A stretch of DNA of 64,000 nucleotides from Pseudisothecium myosuroides (Eukaryota > Streptophyta > Bryopsida > Hypnales > Lembophyllaceae), in assembly GCA_951799445.1 (NCBI GenBank), contig OX637289.1, positions 10,383,321 through 10,447,320 on the forward strand, written 5' to 3'. The position numbers were made by a program, and so were the translations under genes. The notes under the pieces are model-generated. The model was not told the origin of the DNA and did no database searches. It saw only the letters and a list, made by a program, of their open reading frames with translations. Every line of letters begins with the position of its first letter. Positions within the stretch are counted from its first letter, which is position 1. This document shows positions 24,315 to 36,457 of this stretch, in pieces.

Positions 24315-25203
24315 CCCCTAGCTAAAGGACCAAAGTTTCCTCATGGGACACTTGGGATTTTGGGTAGGCTCGTGTGACCTCAAATTTTAACCTAATTTTT
24401 TGAAACTTTTCTAGAAAATAGGGAATCACATTAGCTTTCTAAAAATGTAATTTTTTTTTCAATCGGTGCCTAGGAGCAAAAGTTATGCCACCCTAAGTCA
24501 AAAAAGCCGTTCACCGGGCAGAACCTATTTTTTTTTTCTCCTAGTTCATGTTTTTGTCTACATTTGAAGCTTTAATTCTTTCTATTTGGACTAATAATGA
24601 GAAAGTTATGAACTATCTTGTTTTTTAAACAATGTAAGCATCTTAAAAAAAAAACCCTTATAGAATTCATTTTTGAATGCAATTTTTTTTTTTAAATCAA
24701 TTTTTTTTTTGACAGGGTAAAGTTTGTTTGCAAGAACAATCTCACCCATTGGGATTACGGTGTTTCAATTTCATCTTGGAGCTATTAACAATTTAGTGTT
24801 TCCTTCAATTTTGAACCTATTTCTCTTTCACAATTTTTTAATGAATGAAAATCAAGTGTTTCTTTTCTGAAATTTTTTTCCTTGACTTTCAACTCAAATG
24901 TTCAACTTAATTTTTTTTTAATTTATGGTCCATAGTGCAAAAAGTTTCGAAAATGGCAATCGAAGTCATCTGAAATTGCAGACCATCACTCAAAAAAACT
25001 TTTTTTTCCAACTTTGAATGCTAATATCTTCCAATCCGTACTTCATAAAAAATTTACCACATGATCTAAGACAAGTGAAGTACAAGATCCTACAGTTAGG
25101 TTCTAAAAATATTACTTTTTTTGGTTTCTTGAGTGATTGCAGTAGAAATGGCAATTTTCAATGGTTTTGGCCGGCGCCAGAAAATGCCTTGGACATTTAG
25201 GGG
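24315..25203 (+). mobile_element. TTAA-bounded ~0.9-kb element, copy E
   Basis: TTAA at 24311-24314 then CCCCTAGCTAAAGGACC, and CTTGGACATTTAGGGG then TTAA at 25204-25207. The interior shares TGCAAGAACAATCTCACC and GTACAAGATCCTAC with the other copies. No coding content. Confidence 0.7.
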
Positions 25204-25207
25204 TTAA

Positions 25208-26223
25208 AAATTAATTATTGATGAAGGTTTTGACCTTGCTTTAGAGATGAGTATTTTGAAGCAGTTTTGGACCTCTAAACATGATGGTCCTTTAGAGATT
25301 AATCCACTAAAAAAGGAAGAATATCTCACAAAATATTCCCTATATAACAACTTTTGCATCGCTCTTAAGCGAAAATTCGCTCAAAAAAACCCTGGCTTCC
25401 TCCTGGTCACAGTCCTCAGTAGGGTAGTAGGGTACTGAGGGCGGTGTGTGTGTGGGGTGTGCAGAATATGGCATAATTAGGACCGAAAGAGTGCGGTACA
25501 CGTGGCCCTTTCCATTGCTATGATTGGTGGAATGATTTTCGTCCTCCTGAGGAATCAGGCAGCCTTAATTTAAGGTCCATGTGTTTCAAAAAAATTAAAA
25601 ATTAAAATAACTTTAGTTAAATTAGATGGTCAGATGTCCTCATTGGTTTCCCTTGTTTTCATTGCTTTCAGGGGAAAAAAACAGTTTTCTCGGTGTACTT
25701 CGTGCCAGTACCGAGTACATCAGTTCCACAGTGTAAACTTGCTCCCTATTAAGCTGTGGTTGATTTTGGAGGCCGGCAAGACTTTTTCTGGTTTTAGGGT
25801 GAACATGATAAAAAAAAAAGATCAAACTGCAATGAATTTGGGAGATCTGCCCGTACCAATTGAAATCCACGTGAATGCTTGGGCTTCGGGCGGTAGGACG
25901 TTAAGCTGGTCCCACAATACGAAATGGGACCAGCTGGGATAAAATGCAATTGGGGGGTAAATGTAAAAAAAGAGCCCCCTATTTTGTGCCATTTCTGACC
26001 TAGGGTAGAGTCTCTTTGACCTAATTTGGGGCCATTGATTGCAAATATGAATTTTGAATTTGCAAAAAAATTCATGTGTGAAAAATAAAAAATTCCTGCA
26101 TTTTTCCCAAGGATAAAACACCAGCGTTTTCACCCAGCTTGTTGCACTTTGTGGGACGGGTTTAACGTCTTGAGGGGCTTCACAATAAATTTTGTGGCAT
26201 TTGACCATCCCAATTAAGATATT
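25208..26223. other. No gene recognised
   Basis: Contains open frames on both strands (up to 128 aa, 25822-26208 minus) and a short palindrome GCTGGTCCCA ... TGGGACCAGC near 25.91 kb. No family recognised. Confidence 0.4.
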
Positions 26224-26227
26224 TTAA

Positions 26228-27134
26228 CCCCTAAAGGCCCAAAGTCCCCTCGGGGGACACTTGGGATTTTGGGCAGGCTCGTGCAACCTGAAATTTCGAC
26301 TTGATTTTTTGAAACTTTTTTTGAAGATAGGAAATCACATTAACTTTCAAAAAATATAATTTTTTTTTCAATCAGTGCCTGGGAAAAAAAGTTATGCCGC
26401 CCAAAGTCAAAAAAATAGTTTGCCGGGTAGAAAAAAAAACTTTAAAAAATTGATTTTTTTTTTTGATTTTTTTTCTCAAAGATCATGTTTTTGTCTACAT
26501 TTGAAGCTTTGATTCATTCTAATTGTACTGAGAATGAGGAAGTTATGGACAATCTTGTTTTTCGGGCAATCTAAGCGTCTTCTTCAAAAAACAACTTATA
26601 AAATTCATTTTTGAATGCAATTTTCGAAATTTTTCAAATTTTTTTTCTTAAAAGGTTAAGTTTGTTTGCAAGAACAATCCCACCATTGGGATTATGGTTT
26701 TTTAATTCCATCTAAGAGCTATTGAAGATTTAGTGTTTTGTTCAATTTTGGACCTACTTCTACTTAACAATTTTTTTATATGTGAAAATCAAATTTTGAC
26801 ATTCTGAAATTTTTTCCTCCAACTCTCAACTCAAATGTTCAACATAAAATTTTTTAACTTTATGGTGTGTAGTGCAAAAAAATCCACAAATGGCCGTCGA
26901 AGTCATCTGAAATTGCAATCCAGAGTTCGAAAAAACTTCTTTTTCCAACTTCAAACGCTAATATCTTCCAATCCGTACGGTCAAACTTCATGAAATTTTT
27001 ACCACATGATTCAAGTACAAGATCCTATGGTTAGATTCTAAAAAAAAGTTTTTTTTTGGTTTAGGAAGTGATCGCAGCAGAAATGACAGTTTTCAGTGGT
27101 TTCGGAGCCAGAAAATGCCTTGGGCCTTCAGGGG
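26228..27134 (+). mobile_element. TTAA-bounded ~0.9-kb element, copy F (best-preserved termini)
   Basis: TTAA at 26224-26227 then CCCCTAAAGGCCCAAAG, and TTGGGCCTTCAGGGG then TTAA at 27135-27138. The terminal inverted repeats are close to 17 bp. A subterminal palindrome, CCCCTCGGGGGA, is present. 907 bp, non-coding. Confidence 0.78.
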
Positions 27135-27429
27135 TTAATGCATCTCTGTGTATTTCAGCCCGTATGTTGTTTGTTTTTTCAACCCCTAAACCACATGCAA
27201 GAACATATTTTCCTGATTTTTGTTCCAATACATTCATTTCCAAATTTGTCCAACTCCACATTCATTATGAAACTTTGTCTACTTAAGAAAAGTGTCAATT
27301 TTGACCAGAAAGTACTTGTCGAGACCTTAATGGGTTAATGTGTTGAAGCTATTTGCACTTCAATCAATCAACTAAGTAGAAAGTAAGATAGATTGCTCTT
27401 AAAGTGACCATTTAAGAGCGATTGCCTTT

Positions 27430-27685
27430 TGGGAGAAGCTAAATTCCTTGAAACAATTTGCAATCAATTTTAGTAGGAAGAAAAACAGAATTGGCATGTA
27501 ATCCAAGTTGTTCTATATTTTTTGGACCTTTCAAGAATTGGTTACAAATTTTTGAAGTTGAAGTGCAAGTAGTCACTAAAAGCAACCACCTCCTAAAATT
27601 TACTCTTCTAGTATATTGAAAAAAACAAAATATACCTTTGTGTCATGATTGCTTTTAGAGCAAACTACCTTACATATACTAGTGT
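27430..27685 (+). repeat. Dispersed repeat R, copy 2
   Basis: Same landmarks as 21490-21770 in the same order, followed by TTTTAGAGCAAACTACCTTAC. In both places it follows a TTAA-type 0.9-kb element, so the two may have been duplicated as one block. Confidence 0.6.
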
Positions 27686-30600
27686 CTCTCAAATTTTTTT
27701 GTACACTTACAAAAATTGCCAAAGCTAATGGAAGAACTCAAGATTTCAACAAAATTTGGACATGTTGTGGTAAAGGTAACACAATAGCATAAAATGGTTT
27801 TTCAAAAAATTTAAAAATATTTTTTATTTTTTACAAATTCAATCAAATTTATAATTGGAAAAAACTTTTTATACAAGTAAATTTTTTTAAGAGATTCTGT
27901 AGCATGTGGAATGAGAATTCTTTTTGGAACTTTGTGGTAAGAATTTAGCAAATTTTTAGTGAAGGAAAAAGTGTATAAAATGTTATATGTTATTTTTCAT
28001 AAATTTGAAAAATGTGTAATATATTTTATTGCATGACTGACCCCTTCAATTACAAAAGGTATCCAAGTCATATAAAGTAGAAATATAAAATCATTGAAGC
28101 AATGTTCATGACGTTTTCAAAGCTTCCCTGGTAATTTGCCTCCTCTTTGTCGAAGGAGTCAAGTTTTTTCCAAGGGCACCGGTTGCATTCTCTCATTATC
28201 AAAATTTCTTGGCTCATTTCATTCAATATCAAATTCTCACCGGCTATTTTCCTTCAACTTCAAGTTTGCAAAGGCTACAATCCCCTTCTTTCAGAGACAT
28301 GCCCATTTTGAAGGCTAAACTCTAAATTTCATTACATCAAGCAGACATAGATGACAAAGCAAGGGTTGGCCACAATAATCAACTCCAAAGCAATATCTAC
28401 TTTCTTAAAAAATATACCCGCCTCTAGTAACTTGGATATTAGCCTTGAATTTGAAATGGCAAGCAGTTAAAATTTGACAACTTCTTAAAAGCAGTGGCTG
28501 CATATATATCTTTAATTTTTGCACACCACTTGGACGTCAGTTTTGGGTCCGGTTTTGGATCATCCATTTTCCCACTCCAAATAGTTATTTTTTCCAAAGG
28601 CACCAGCTAACTATGAACCAACTGGCACTTTTACCAAAACATTACATTGAAGCTATGTAAAGAGATATTACTCATGAGTTACATATGGATGATGTTCAAT
28701 TTCAAGGATTTTACTAAAAGATAAAACGTTTTCAAAATTGTTATGTTCCTTGGTCTTTATTGGGAAATAAATATACCTCTATTATTATACTGGCTATTAG
28801 GTTTGGCATTTTATACTGAATAATTAATTAAAGTTGTAAAAAGGGGTTTGGAAATTTATTTTAGAATTCATAAAAAATTTGATTTATATTTATTTACTTT
28901 TCTTAAGAATTTGGCGCCTAAAGTATAGGAATATTAAGAAAGTGGAAAACTTATTATTTTGCAATTTGCATGTGGTCCATTTGGCCCATTTTGAAATTTA
29001 CATGTGGCTTGTTTTCTTATAATTTGGCATCTGAAACATTAATTTATTATTTGGCTCCAATCTCCAGTGTTAGCTTATCGGAGTGGGTCTACCATCGTGT
29101 GGAGCAGAAAGGGTCCTACTCTCTGTTCTTTCATTTAGTGTGTTTGGTTCTTCTCTTTTCTATTCTTGCTCTGTTTTGTTTTGCTTTGCTCATTATCTCT
29201 TCATTTGCCAGCTTTGGCTTGGTTGTTGTTCTCTAGTTCCTTTTTAATGCAATGGTATTTTTCATTTGTTAAAAAAAAAAACCCATTAATTTATTTGTTC
29301 TTTTTGTCTCCATCTCAAATTATTTTTTTTGGAAAATCAACTTTCATTTTTTTTAATTTAATTTTTGCCAATTCTAATAGTTGAGTACGATATATTGCAA
29401 AACTTCACATTGTTTGAGGGCTTCTTAACATATAGAAAGAAGAGAAATGACTCCAACCTTATTAGGTCAACATAAATTAAGAATCTATTCATCTTGGATT
29501 CCACACGAGTTCTTGAAAAAAAAAATGAATGACACCAAGATTATGTACCCTTATTAGAAGAAGGCTCTATAGTACCTAAAAATAGAGCTTAAAATAAGTG
29601 GTGAAGTTGAAAATTAAGAGTGAGAAATGAATGGAAAGATTTATTGTAGATGGATGTTCACTTGGCGTAAATATCTAATTATTTTCTAAGTTTTCTTTTG
29701 TGGAGAAGAATATATATTGAGTATTTGATGGCAATATTTGATGCTATTTAAAGTATATTGAATAGCAGATTACAGGAAGATGAGTTGTTTTTTTAATTGG
29801 AGATGGATGGGATACATATGGTACCCTAGACTCTAGCTGTGATGAGTGTGAGGGATTATTTGTTCAACCAAGGTTTGTTATGTTTTGAATGAGTGATTGG
29901 TATTTATCAAGTTTAAAAGTCACAAAATTAGAGAGAAGCAGTTATTATAGCATGTAAATTCAATGAATTGTATTTTATGGTCTTTCAATGGATTAGATGG
30001 AGGATTTTTTTAATATGGTAGAATACCTATGCATAGTAAAGTTATGAGGGATAGCTACAATTTATAGTATCAAGGCATGTAGACATGTACAACTAGTTAG
30101 GTATTGTGTGTTTTTGGATTGTTGTAAAAAACACCAATGTTTGTAAGAGTGAAACATTTTGATTTGGTGTTATATCTTGTATTTATGATTGCTTGTGATT
30201 TTCAAGACAATTCAATATGAAATTGCTCATTGTTTGATCTAAATGCTCAAACAAATTATAGTGTATTGTTGACTATTGAAGATTTTTAAGGAAATTTTTC
30301 ATTTTTCATTTTAATTTGGAAGTTTCTTGATTTTTTTTTGGACACTTTCCTGGAAAGAAATCATGGGACAAAAGTATAAGGGACAAGTTAGGTTTGGAGG
30401 CTTTAAGGAAGTGTCTCCTAAAAACTTGTCAATATATTTTTGAAATGATTTTAGTTAAGAAGTTGAGGGATGGAAACTTGAAGGATGAATTGAATTTAGA
30501 GTCCTCAAAATAAGTTTGATGTGAAGGTCTTGTTAAATTTAGAAGGGTAGAGCTCAATTTCTATATAAAAAAGTTGTTTTCAGTAACTTTGTTCTTATTT

Positions 30601-31068
30601 CTCCTCATGTGACTTATTGAAGCTCTGTACCTTCCATTCTTTGCACCTTTGCATTCAAGCTAGGTCTTTTTTTTTGTTTGCATTTTCTTGTACACTTTCA
30701 AATTATTATTATTATTTTTTTATATATCTTCTCACCATCCAAGTCATATAAATTTATATCAAACCTTGCTTAGAAAGACCCAAGGAGACCAAAAAGGAGG
30801 ATGTTTTGACAAATGACAAATGTCAAATATTTTGAATGTAGGGATTCAATTTTTATGTTTAATATGTTATAGCTTGGTATCTTTTGGTAGTGTTTCTTGT
30901 GTCAATTTCATGCATTTAAGGTGTATTTTAGAAGGCAATGAGTAACATGAATACATTAGTATATAATTAGAATGTTTGTGAATACATTTTGACACATTTT
31001 GTTGTGCTAAAGAATTAACAGTGCAAAAAATATGATTCTATATTGCCTTTTTTTTCACTTTGTGTTCT
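27686..31068. other. No gene recognised
   Basis: Very AT-rich intergenic DNA up to the piggyBac insertion; only short low-complexity frames. Confidence 0.5.
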
Positions 31069-33334
31069 TTAACCCTTTAGGGCCACAGGCGCCCTTTCTG
31101 AAATGGTTCGTATTCTGAGCAGTCAGACAAATACAGCATCGTGTGGCCAATATACAGTACCTTTTTCAAAGTTGTCAGCGCGAAAAGAAAGTAGGCTTCA
31201 AGCTCCTGCGCAGTGGAATGCGGTTTCTGTGAATCTGCAAGCTCGTTGTTTTTAGTAAGGTCGGATACATCAACACACGGCAAACATCTACGCTATGAGT
31301 CCGGAGCAATACCCCGGCACACATGGACGGTTTTCTTTCGCCAGACTGTACTTTTTTACGGGTTTGGCACTCATGATGCCAAAAAAACCCGTTCTCCTAC
31401 TTGTGAACGGGAGGTTCCCACTGGTTTCTACGGCAGCTCCCAAGCAGGGGAGCGGATGACTTCTTGGACAGCAGGAATCCAAGTGACGCGGGAGATTGTC
31501 CAGGAGGGCACATGACAGTATGAAGGAGCGGTGAAGTACAAAAGTCCCAAGACCACGACAATAGAAGCGGTTGCCAACTGCCAGTTCCAGTGCCCACAGA
31601 CGACGACAACAGAGACGGTTTTCAGGAGTTCTAAAACATAATTTCCCTAAACCGGAGCGGTCTGCACCGTGCTCACTCCAGACCCAAAGCAAAGACAATG
31701 CATGTAGCCGCTAGCCGCAAACATAAATGAATAATATAAAAAGAGCGTTCCGTATACAGTCTCAGTCATATCAAAATGGGAGCATAGTCAAGGCGGAACA
31801 TGGAATTACACACCCTACTCCAACTACTGCATTTCTACTGTAGTCACATAGAAAAGATGTCAAAATCAGGGCGCTTCGTCGAGCCACACGGAATCCCTTT
31901 AGCATCCAGCAACTCCTCGTGAACCAAGCGTTCACCAACGACGAAGAGGATGAACATTGGCAACTGATGGGAAGACCGGATGCGCTCCAGGTCCGTTCTC
32001 TTCGCTTTGGGAAACTACTTAGTCACTGCTTTGTCGAAAAGGGAGTTGGGCTCGCTGTCGAGCCAAAATTGCTCTGCGAAAAAACAAAACCGAATTCAAA
32101 ATCGCAACCACCTCGCACCTCTCGAGGTCTCAGCTGCCAGGGTAGGGAGTCAGGGATTGAGCCGCACAACAGAAGTCGAAACAATGTATAAAGCAAAACA
32201 ACAGTGCCCAAACATGACATGAGTAAGAGTTCACCTCCATTGGCCGATTTGGATACTAAACCCGGGAAGAGCAGCAAATTCCATCCACTCTGCAAAATTA
32301 CGACGACAGATCATTCATGAGAGTCATGAAAAAGTATCCAACATGAGCCCGGATGCAAGCAGACATTGTCGTGACGTAGGCAGACATTAGAAGAATTGTG
32401 GACCCTTTGGAAGCCCCCTACAATTCATGCATGGAGACCCCTCTTAGCTCATAAACATGTACTTTCAAATTTATTTGGGTTTACAAATCCCCTATTTCCG
32501 CCCAACGCCCTTCTCACGCAATGATGGAGAGAATTAGTTTTCATTGGGCAGTTCGTATTGGCAGCATACAAGTACAGGACTTCTTTGGTACCTTGCTTCT
32601 TATTTTACTGTGAGTTGAGTACCTGAGTTTCTTAATTTATTGTCCACACTGTGCTTCCAACAAGTTGTCCATTGTACTGTACATTGCATCTACAATTGCT
32701 TCTAGGTATCCATTTAGAACTTGTTATGGACACCAGCATATCAATCAAATCACTAATATTGTAAGCAAATAGGCATTGCCATGTAATTAGTTAGTGCAAA
32801 CTGAGATGGCCCAATTGATCCGATCAATAAATTAATTGTATGCAAAGTATAGAAACTAACTATCTAAAAATAATTAGTTTTGCATAGTTAGTTCTGCATA
32901 GTTTTGTGCACTGTGCATTTCTGTATAGTATAACCAATGCACTGTGCAATTTGTCTTGCAATTTGTCTCAAATATTTTGCACTCTGTAACCCGGAAATGG
33001 CAATTTGGGAATCAGAGATACTAATATAATTCCCCTGGAGATTTTACTAAATAATGTCATTGAGATTCTTCATGTTGGCAATATCCACCAAGGTTGTGCT
33101 GTGAGCATTTAGGCCTCTCTCTGTCATCATTGGCATGAGACTCAAATTATAATATGTTACAAGAGATCACAGTATCCCCTCTGATAGTCGAATATTACGT
33201 TCATATTATATTGCTGCAATTTCTGGAAGTACACAAGCCTAGTCCCTGGTACTTCATACAAAATGGGGACAGTAATCTGTCAGTTTGTTTGTCCTTAAAC
33301 TAGGTATGTACCTCAATTTTCAAGTAGAACTTTG

Positions 33335-34608
33335 TCAATTTTTGAGGGGCTCTTTGAGGGTCCATAATTCTCCTAATGTATATTGTGTCCGGCGAGAGCA
33401 CAAAACGCACTTCCCGCGTCCGGATGCACGAACAGGTAAGTGAGGTAGCCGGCGGTGAATCCAGTTTGGCTGAAGTGGAGGCTGTTGGCCTTCTGAGGTC
33501 ATCAAGGCCATTGCAACGCCAAGCTGGAAGTCTTTATGGCTAAGGGGACTGAAACCCTGCTCCTCACACCACAACTTGTACAAGATATATGCATTGGTGA
33601 GTGCCATGTCCAGGCAAAAGAAATAGAACCTGTGCCACCACTTCTTTGTTGGGATCCCAATCGTGTATGAGCCTCGCAGCTAATCTTGTACATCTACGCC
33701 CCGCATGTTCTTCGAATACACCAGCTGCTGGGGGGAGCACGGCAAAGTCAAGGGTTCCTCTCCAGCTCGAACATGGCGAGTCACTGAACAATCTTTTGAG
33801 TAAGGGTCTAAAGAAGTGGACAAGAACAAGAAGCCCTTGCAGTCGCTCCAAAACACTGCGGACATCAGCAAATCCCGATGCATACGGATGTGGAGCATCC
33901 CTCTAACTTCCTTGTCGCCCATCCTCAGCGAATTGGGGTACCCCTTTCGATAACCTCTTACGGTCCCCACGGCATATATGCCTCTATGATAAAGGTGTTC
34001 AAACAAGGCGGGGGATGTGAAGTAGTTATCACATGCTACTGTATAAAACTAGTGGTCCAATCCCTCCGACAATCGTGAAACAACAGAATACCCTGAACCT
34101 AAGCTGAATTCTCCCACCTCGGCTGGCTCTTCACCAACAGCACCCACGTACACTTCCAATTTGAGGACGTACTTTGTAGCTGAACAGCATAACGTCCAAA
34201 TCTTGATGCCATGCTGCACCGGCTTAGCGGGCATATACCTAAGGCGGCTAAGTCGTCCAGCTCCCAATCAGCGTCCAGGTTCGAGTTTGAAATTCCATCC
34301 GAGTGATTCGTTTTAGTGCCCCCTGACCACTCCGACTCATCGTCAAGATCTCCTGGGTGGATGGCATCAAGGATAGTGGTGGCGGTATTTGCAGATCGGC
34401 CTCCCTTCCTGCCGCGACCCCTTCCACCCCGACCTCGCCCTCGCGCATACCCCGCGACTTGGTTGGCAGCACCTGTTTGCGAACAGGCCCCTTCATGTTG
34501 AAGCAAATCCGGCTGGGTTTGTGGCTCTGGCACGTGATTGGGATTGGCGAAGCGACTCCTCCCACCCCTCGCTCGGCCCCGACCCCGACCCCGCGAACTG
34601 CCGGGCAA
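33335..34608 (-). pseudogene. piggyBac transposase pseudogene (DDE_Tnp_1_7 type)
   Basis: Read on the minus strand: an Arg-Gly-rich, then acidic N-terminus (34608 to ~34260), then YMPAKPVQHGIKIW, FSLGSGYSVV, CDNYFTSPALFEHL, GTVRGYRKG, LSTSLDPYS, NMRGVDVQD, KKWWHRFYFFCLDMALTNAY and a Cys pair (KCVLC) near the end. These are standard piggyBac landmarks in the right order. Defects: the frame changes just before YMPAKP, and the ~150-200 residues expected before it, including the first catalytic Asp, are missing, so an internal deletion is inferred. In-frame TAG codons interrupt the protein before FYTVACDN (about 34050) and after GVDVQD (about 33680). Two catalytic Asp (in DNYF and GVD) remain. 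The C-terminal Cys-rich finger is short, with only one CXXC. The copy cannot make active transposase. Confidence 0.85.
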
Positions 34609-34780
34609 CTCGCCATTCTGCTCAGGTACAATTGGTAGGGGAACCTAAGGCTCCAGATCCGGCACTTGGGCACCCGGCACCACCGCCTCACAGTCTGCCG
34701 CGTGAACGTGCTGGACTCCCAGGTAGTCACCGAAATTGGTGACATATTCCAGCATAATGCCTTCAACATCTTTTACATGT

Positions 34781-36457
34781 TCAACAACTACCCCAACAGC
34801 ATGTGGGCATGGATGTGGCAAACATTCCCCCCCATTCCATACAATTTAGTTTCGCCTTTACTCGAGAGTGTATTGAAATTTCACCTGTTATAGTAACAGT
34901 TGGGCTGACAGTTGGTGCAATGTCATCCCGGTCCGCTTGGTCATCCTGAGTATGGACCGCATCGCCACCTGCGCAATTGTGATTATCTTCCGATGACCCT
35001 CCAGTCGGTTGAGGCTGCCGTTGGGCTTGTGGATTCGGGTGAGCGTACTCCTCTGACACATTTGGTGGGGGTATGCAATACTTGTTCAGCAATGGCCCGT
35101 TGTTTGAGCAATTGCCTTGTGATGTCCAAATTGCATCCAAATACGCTAGGGGATCGTCAGCCGCACGTCCAGGTGTGTGAATCGGCCGCGAGCTGGGGCC
35201 TGCACCTTGCAGATTGACTGATCGCCAATCAGGTGCAATGACGAACCCACTCCCTTCAGTTGCAACTCTTCACTGAAAGCCTCCTGCTGGCCTCCAAACA
35301 GCGTACCCACCAGCCGCCGGCAATCTCTAAGCGCCACACTGCGAGTCATGGGAGGCGATCGGGCATGTGATTCTGTCGGGTTTGGCTCGTTCTGCGAACT
35401 GTCTGCCTCCTTCTCCAATTGTGACGAAGTAGTGTACCACGGATGTGCACTCTCGTTCGGAAACCGGTCAGGGTGACCCGACGCAGCATCAATGTTGAGC
35501 AGCAATTCGGCACCGGACACACCTACCACCGTCGTCACTAAACCGCCCACCTCAATTGTTGCACCTAGGGCTTCTCCAACGTCACATTGTTGCTGTAACG
35601 CACCAACACCGAAATTGGCTTCTCCATTGGCCGCCTGGAGCTGTGCACCAACGTCAACGCACCTTTTTTTCCGCCCACGCCCGGATCCGTGACCCTCATC
35701 CAACAATTGACGGATAGATAGGGATGCCCTTGCTACCGCTAGACGTACACTTCGTCGTTGCAAGGTTCCACTTCCTTCCCCGTTGAATGGATTCCGCTGA
35801 TGCACTTCGGCAGATGCACGTAGTTGGGTGCAGGTGATTGGATTACCCTGCCGCTCATGGCTGTCTCCAGTAGGGGCCTCGATTTCCTCAGACTCCCGGG
35901 TAGATCTCCGTCCTGAGGCTATCATTGAGCCAGTCTGGAAAGCCCCCAGTAGAACCCTCGGCGCGCCTCGCAGTCCAACCCAAAATCCTTGCCAAATTGC
36001 GGCGAAAAATGTAACGAAGTGCCGAAGATCGCACAACACCCTGAGAGGTCTCCAACACAGTAGTGGCAGTCCTTGGCAGCGACAGGAGATAATCTCGGGA
36101 GAGAAGCCCTTCCACGTAATCTTGCACCTCCACCCTAAATCCCAGACCTGCAACCCACTCACGCAGCCTCCGTGCAATGTGCTTGAGATTCTGAGGCGCT
36201 TCCACTGGAGATGGCCATTCTCCTACGCTCCAGGTCCGTCTTTGCAAGGTTCTCTGAGCATGCCGCGGTCTCCTTCCTCCGAACGCCCCATTTTCATGGC
36301 CCTTGCTGTCACTTCCATTGCTCATCGCTCCAGCAGCCCACGACCTCCTCTGAGTGCTCCACGAAAGCCCCCAAAACAACCCCTGCAACAGAAATTGGTC
36401 TTGATCTTCTACTCCACCCTTGAACATCATTTCCCTAAACCCTCCTCTCCCAGTCAT
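34781..36457 (-). pseudogene. Unrecognised degraded reading frame inside the piggyBac element
   Basis: A minus-strand frame from 36457 (ending at 35888 with ...DWLNDSLRTEIY) appears to continue, after a one-base shift near 35.9 kb, in a second frame reading EEIEAPTGDSHERQGNP and onward to 35146. A further shift leads to LDAIWTSQGNCSNNGPLL down to 34781. The composition (GC-rich, amphipathic, few stops for 1.6 kb) suggests former coding. Parts are low complexity and I recognise no family. It could be a captured host fragment, an element-specific accessory gene, or the 5' part of the transposase gene separated by introns. The opposite strand also has a 250-aa open frame (35828-36580), so strand choice is not certain. 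Confidence 0.4.

Noticed and set aside
25822..26208. 128-aa minus-strand frame
   Set aside because: It overlaps other frames of similar length in two frames and contains no recognisable motif; composition is biased.
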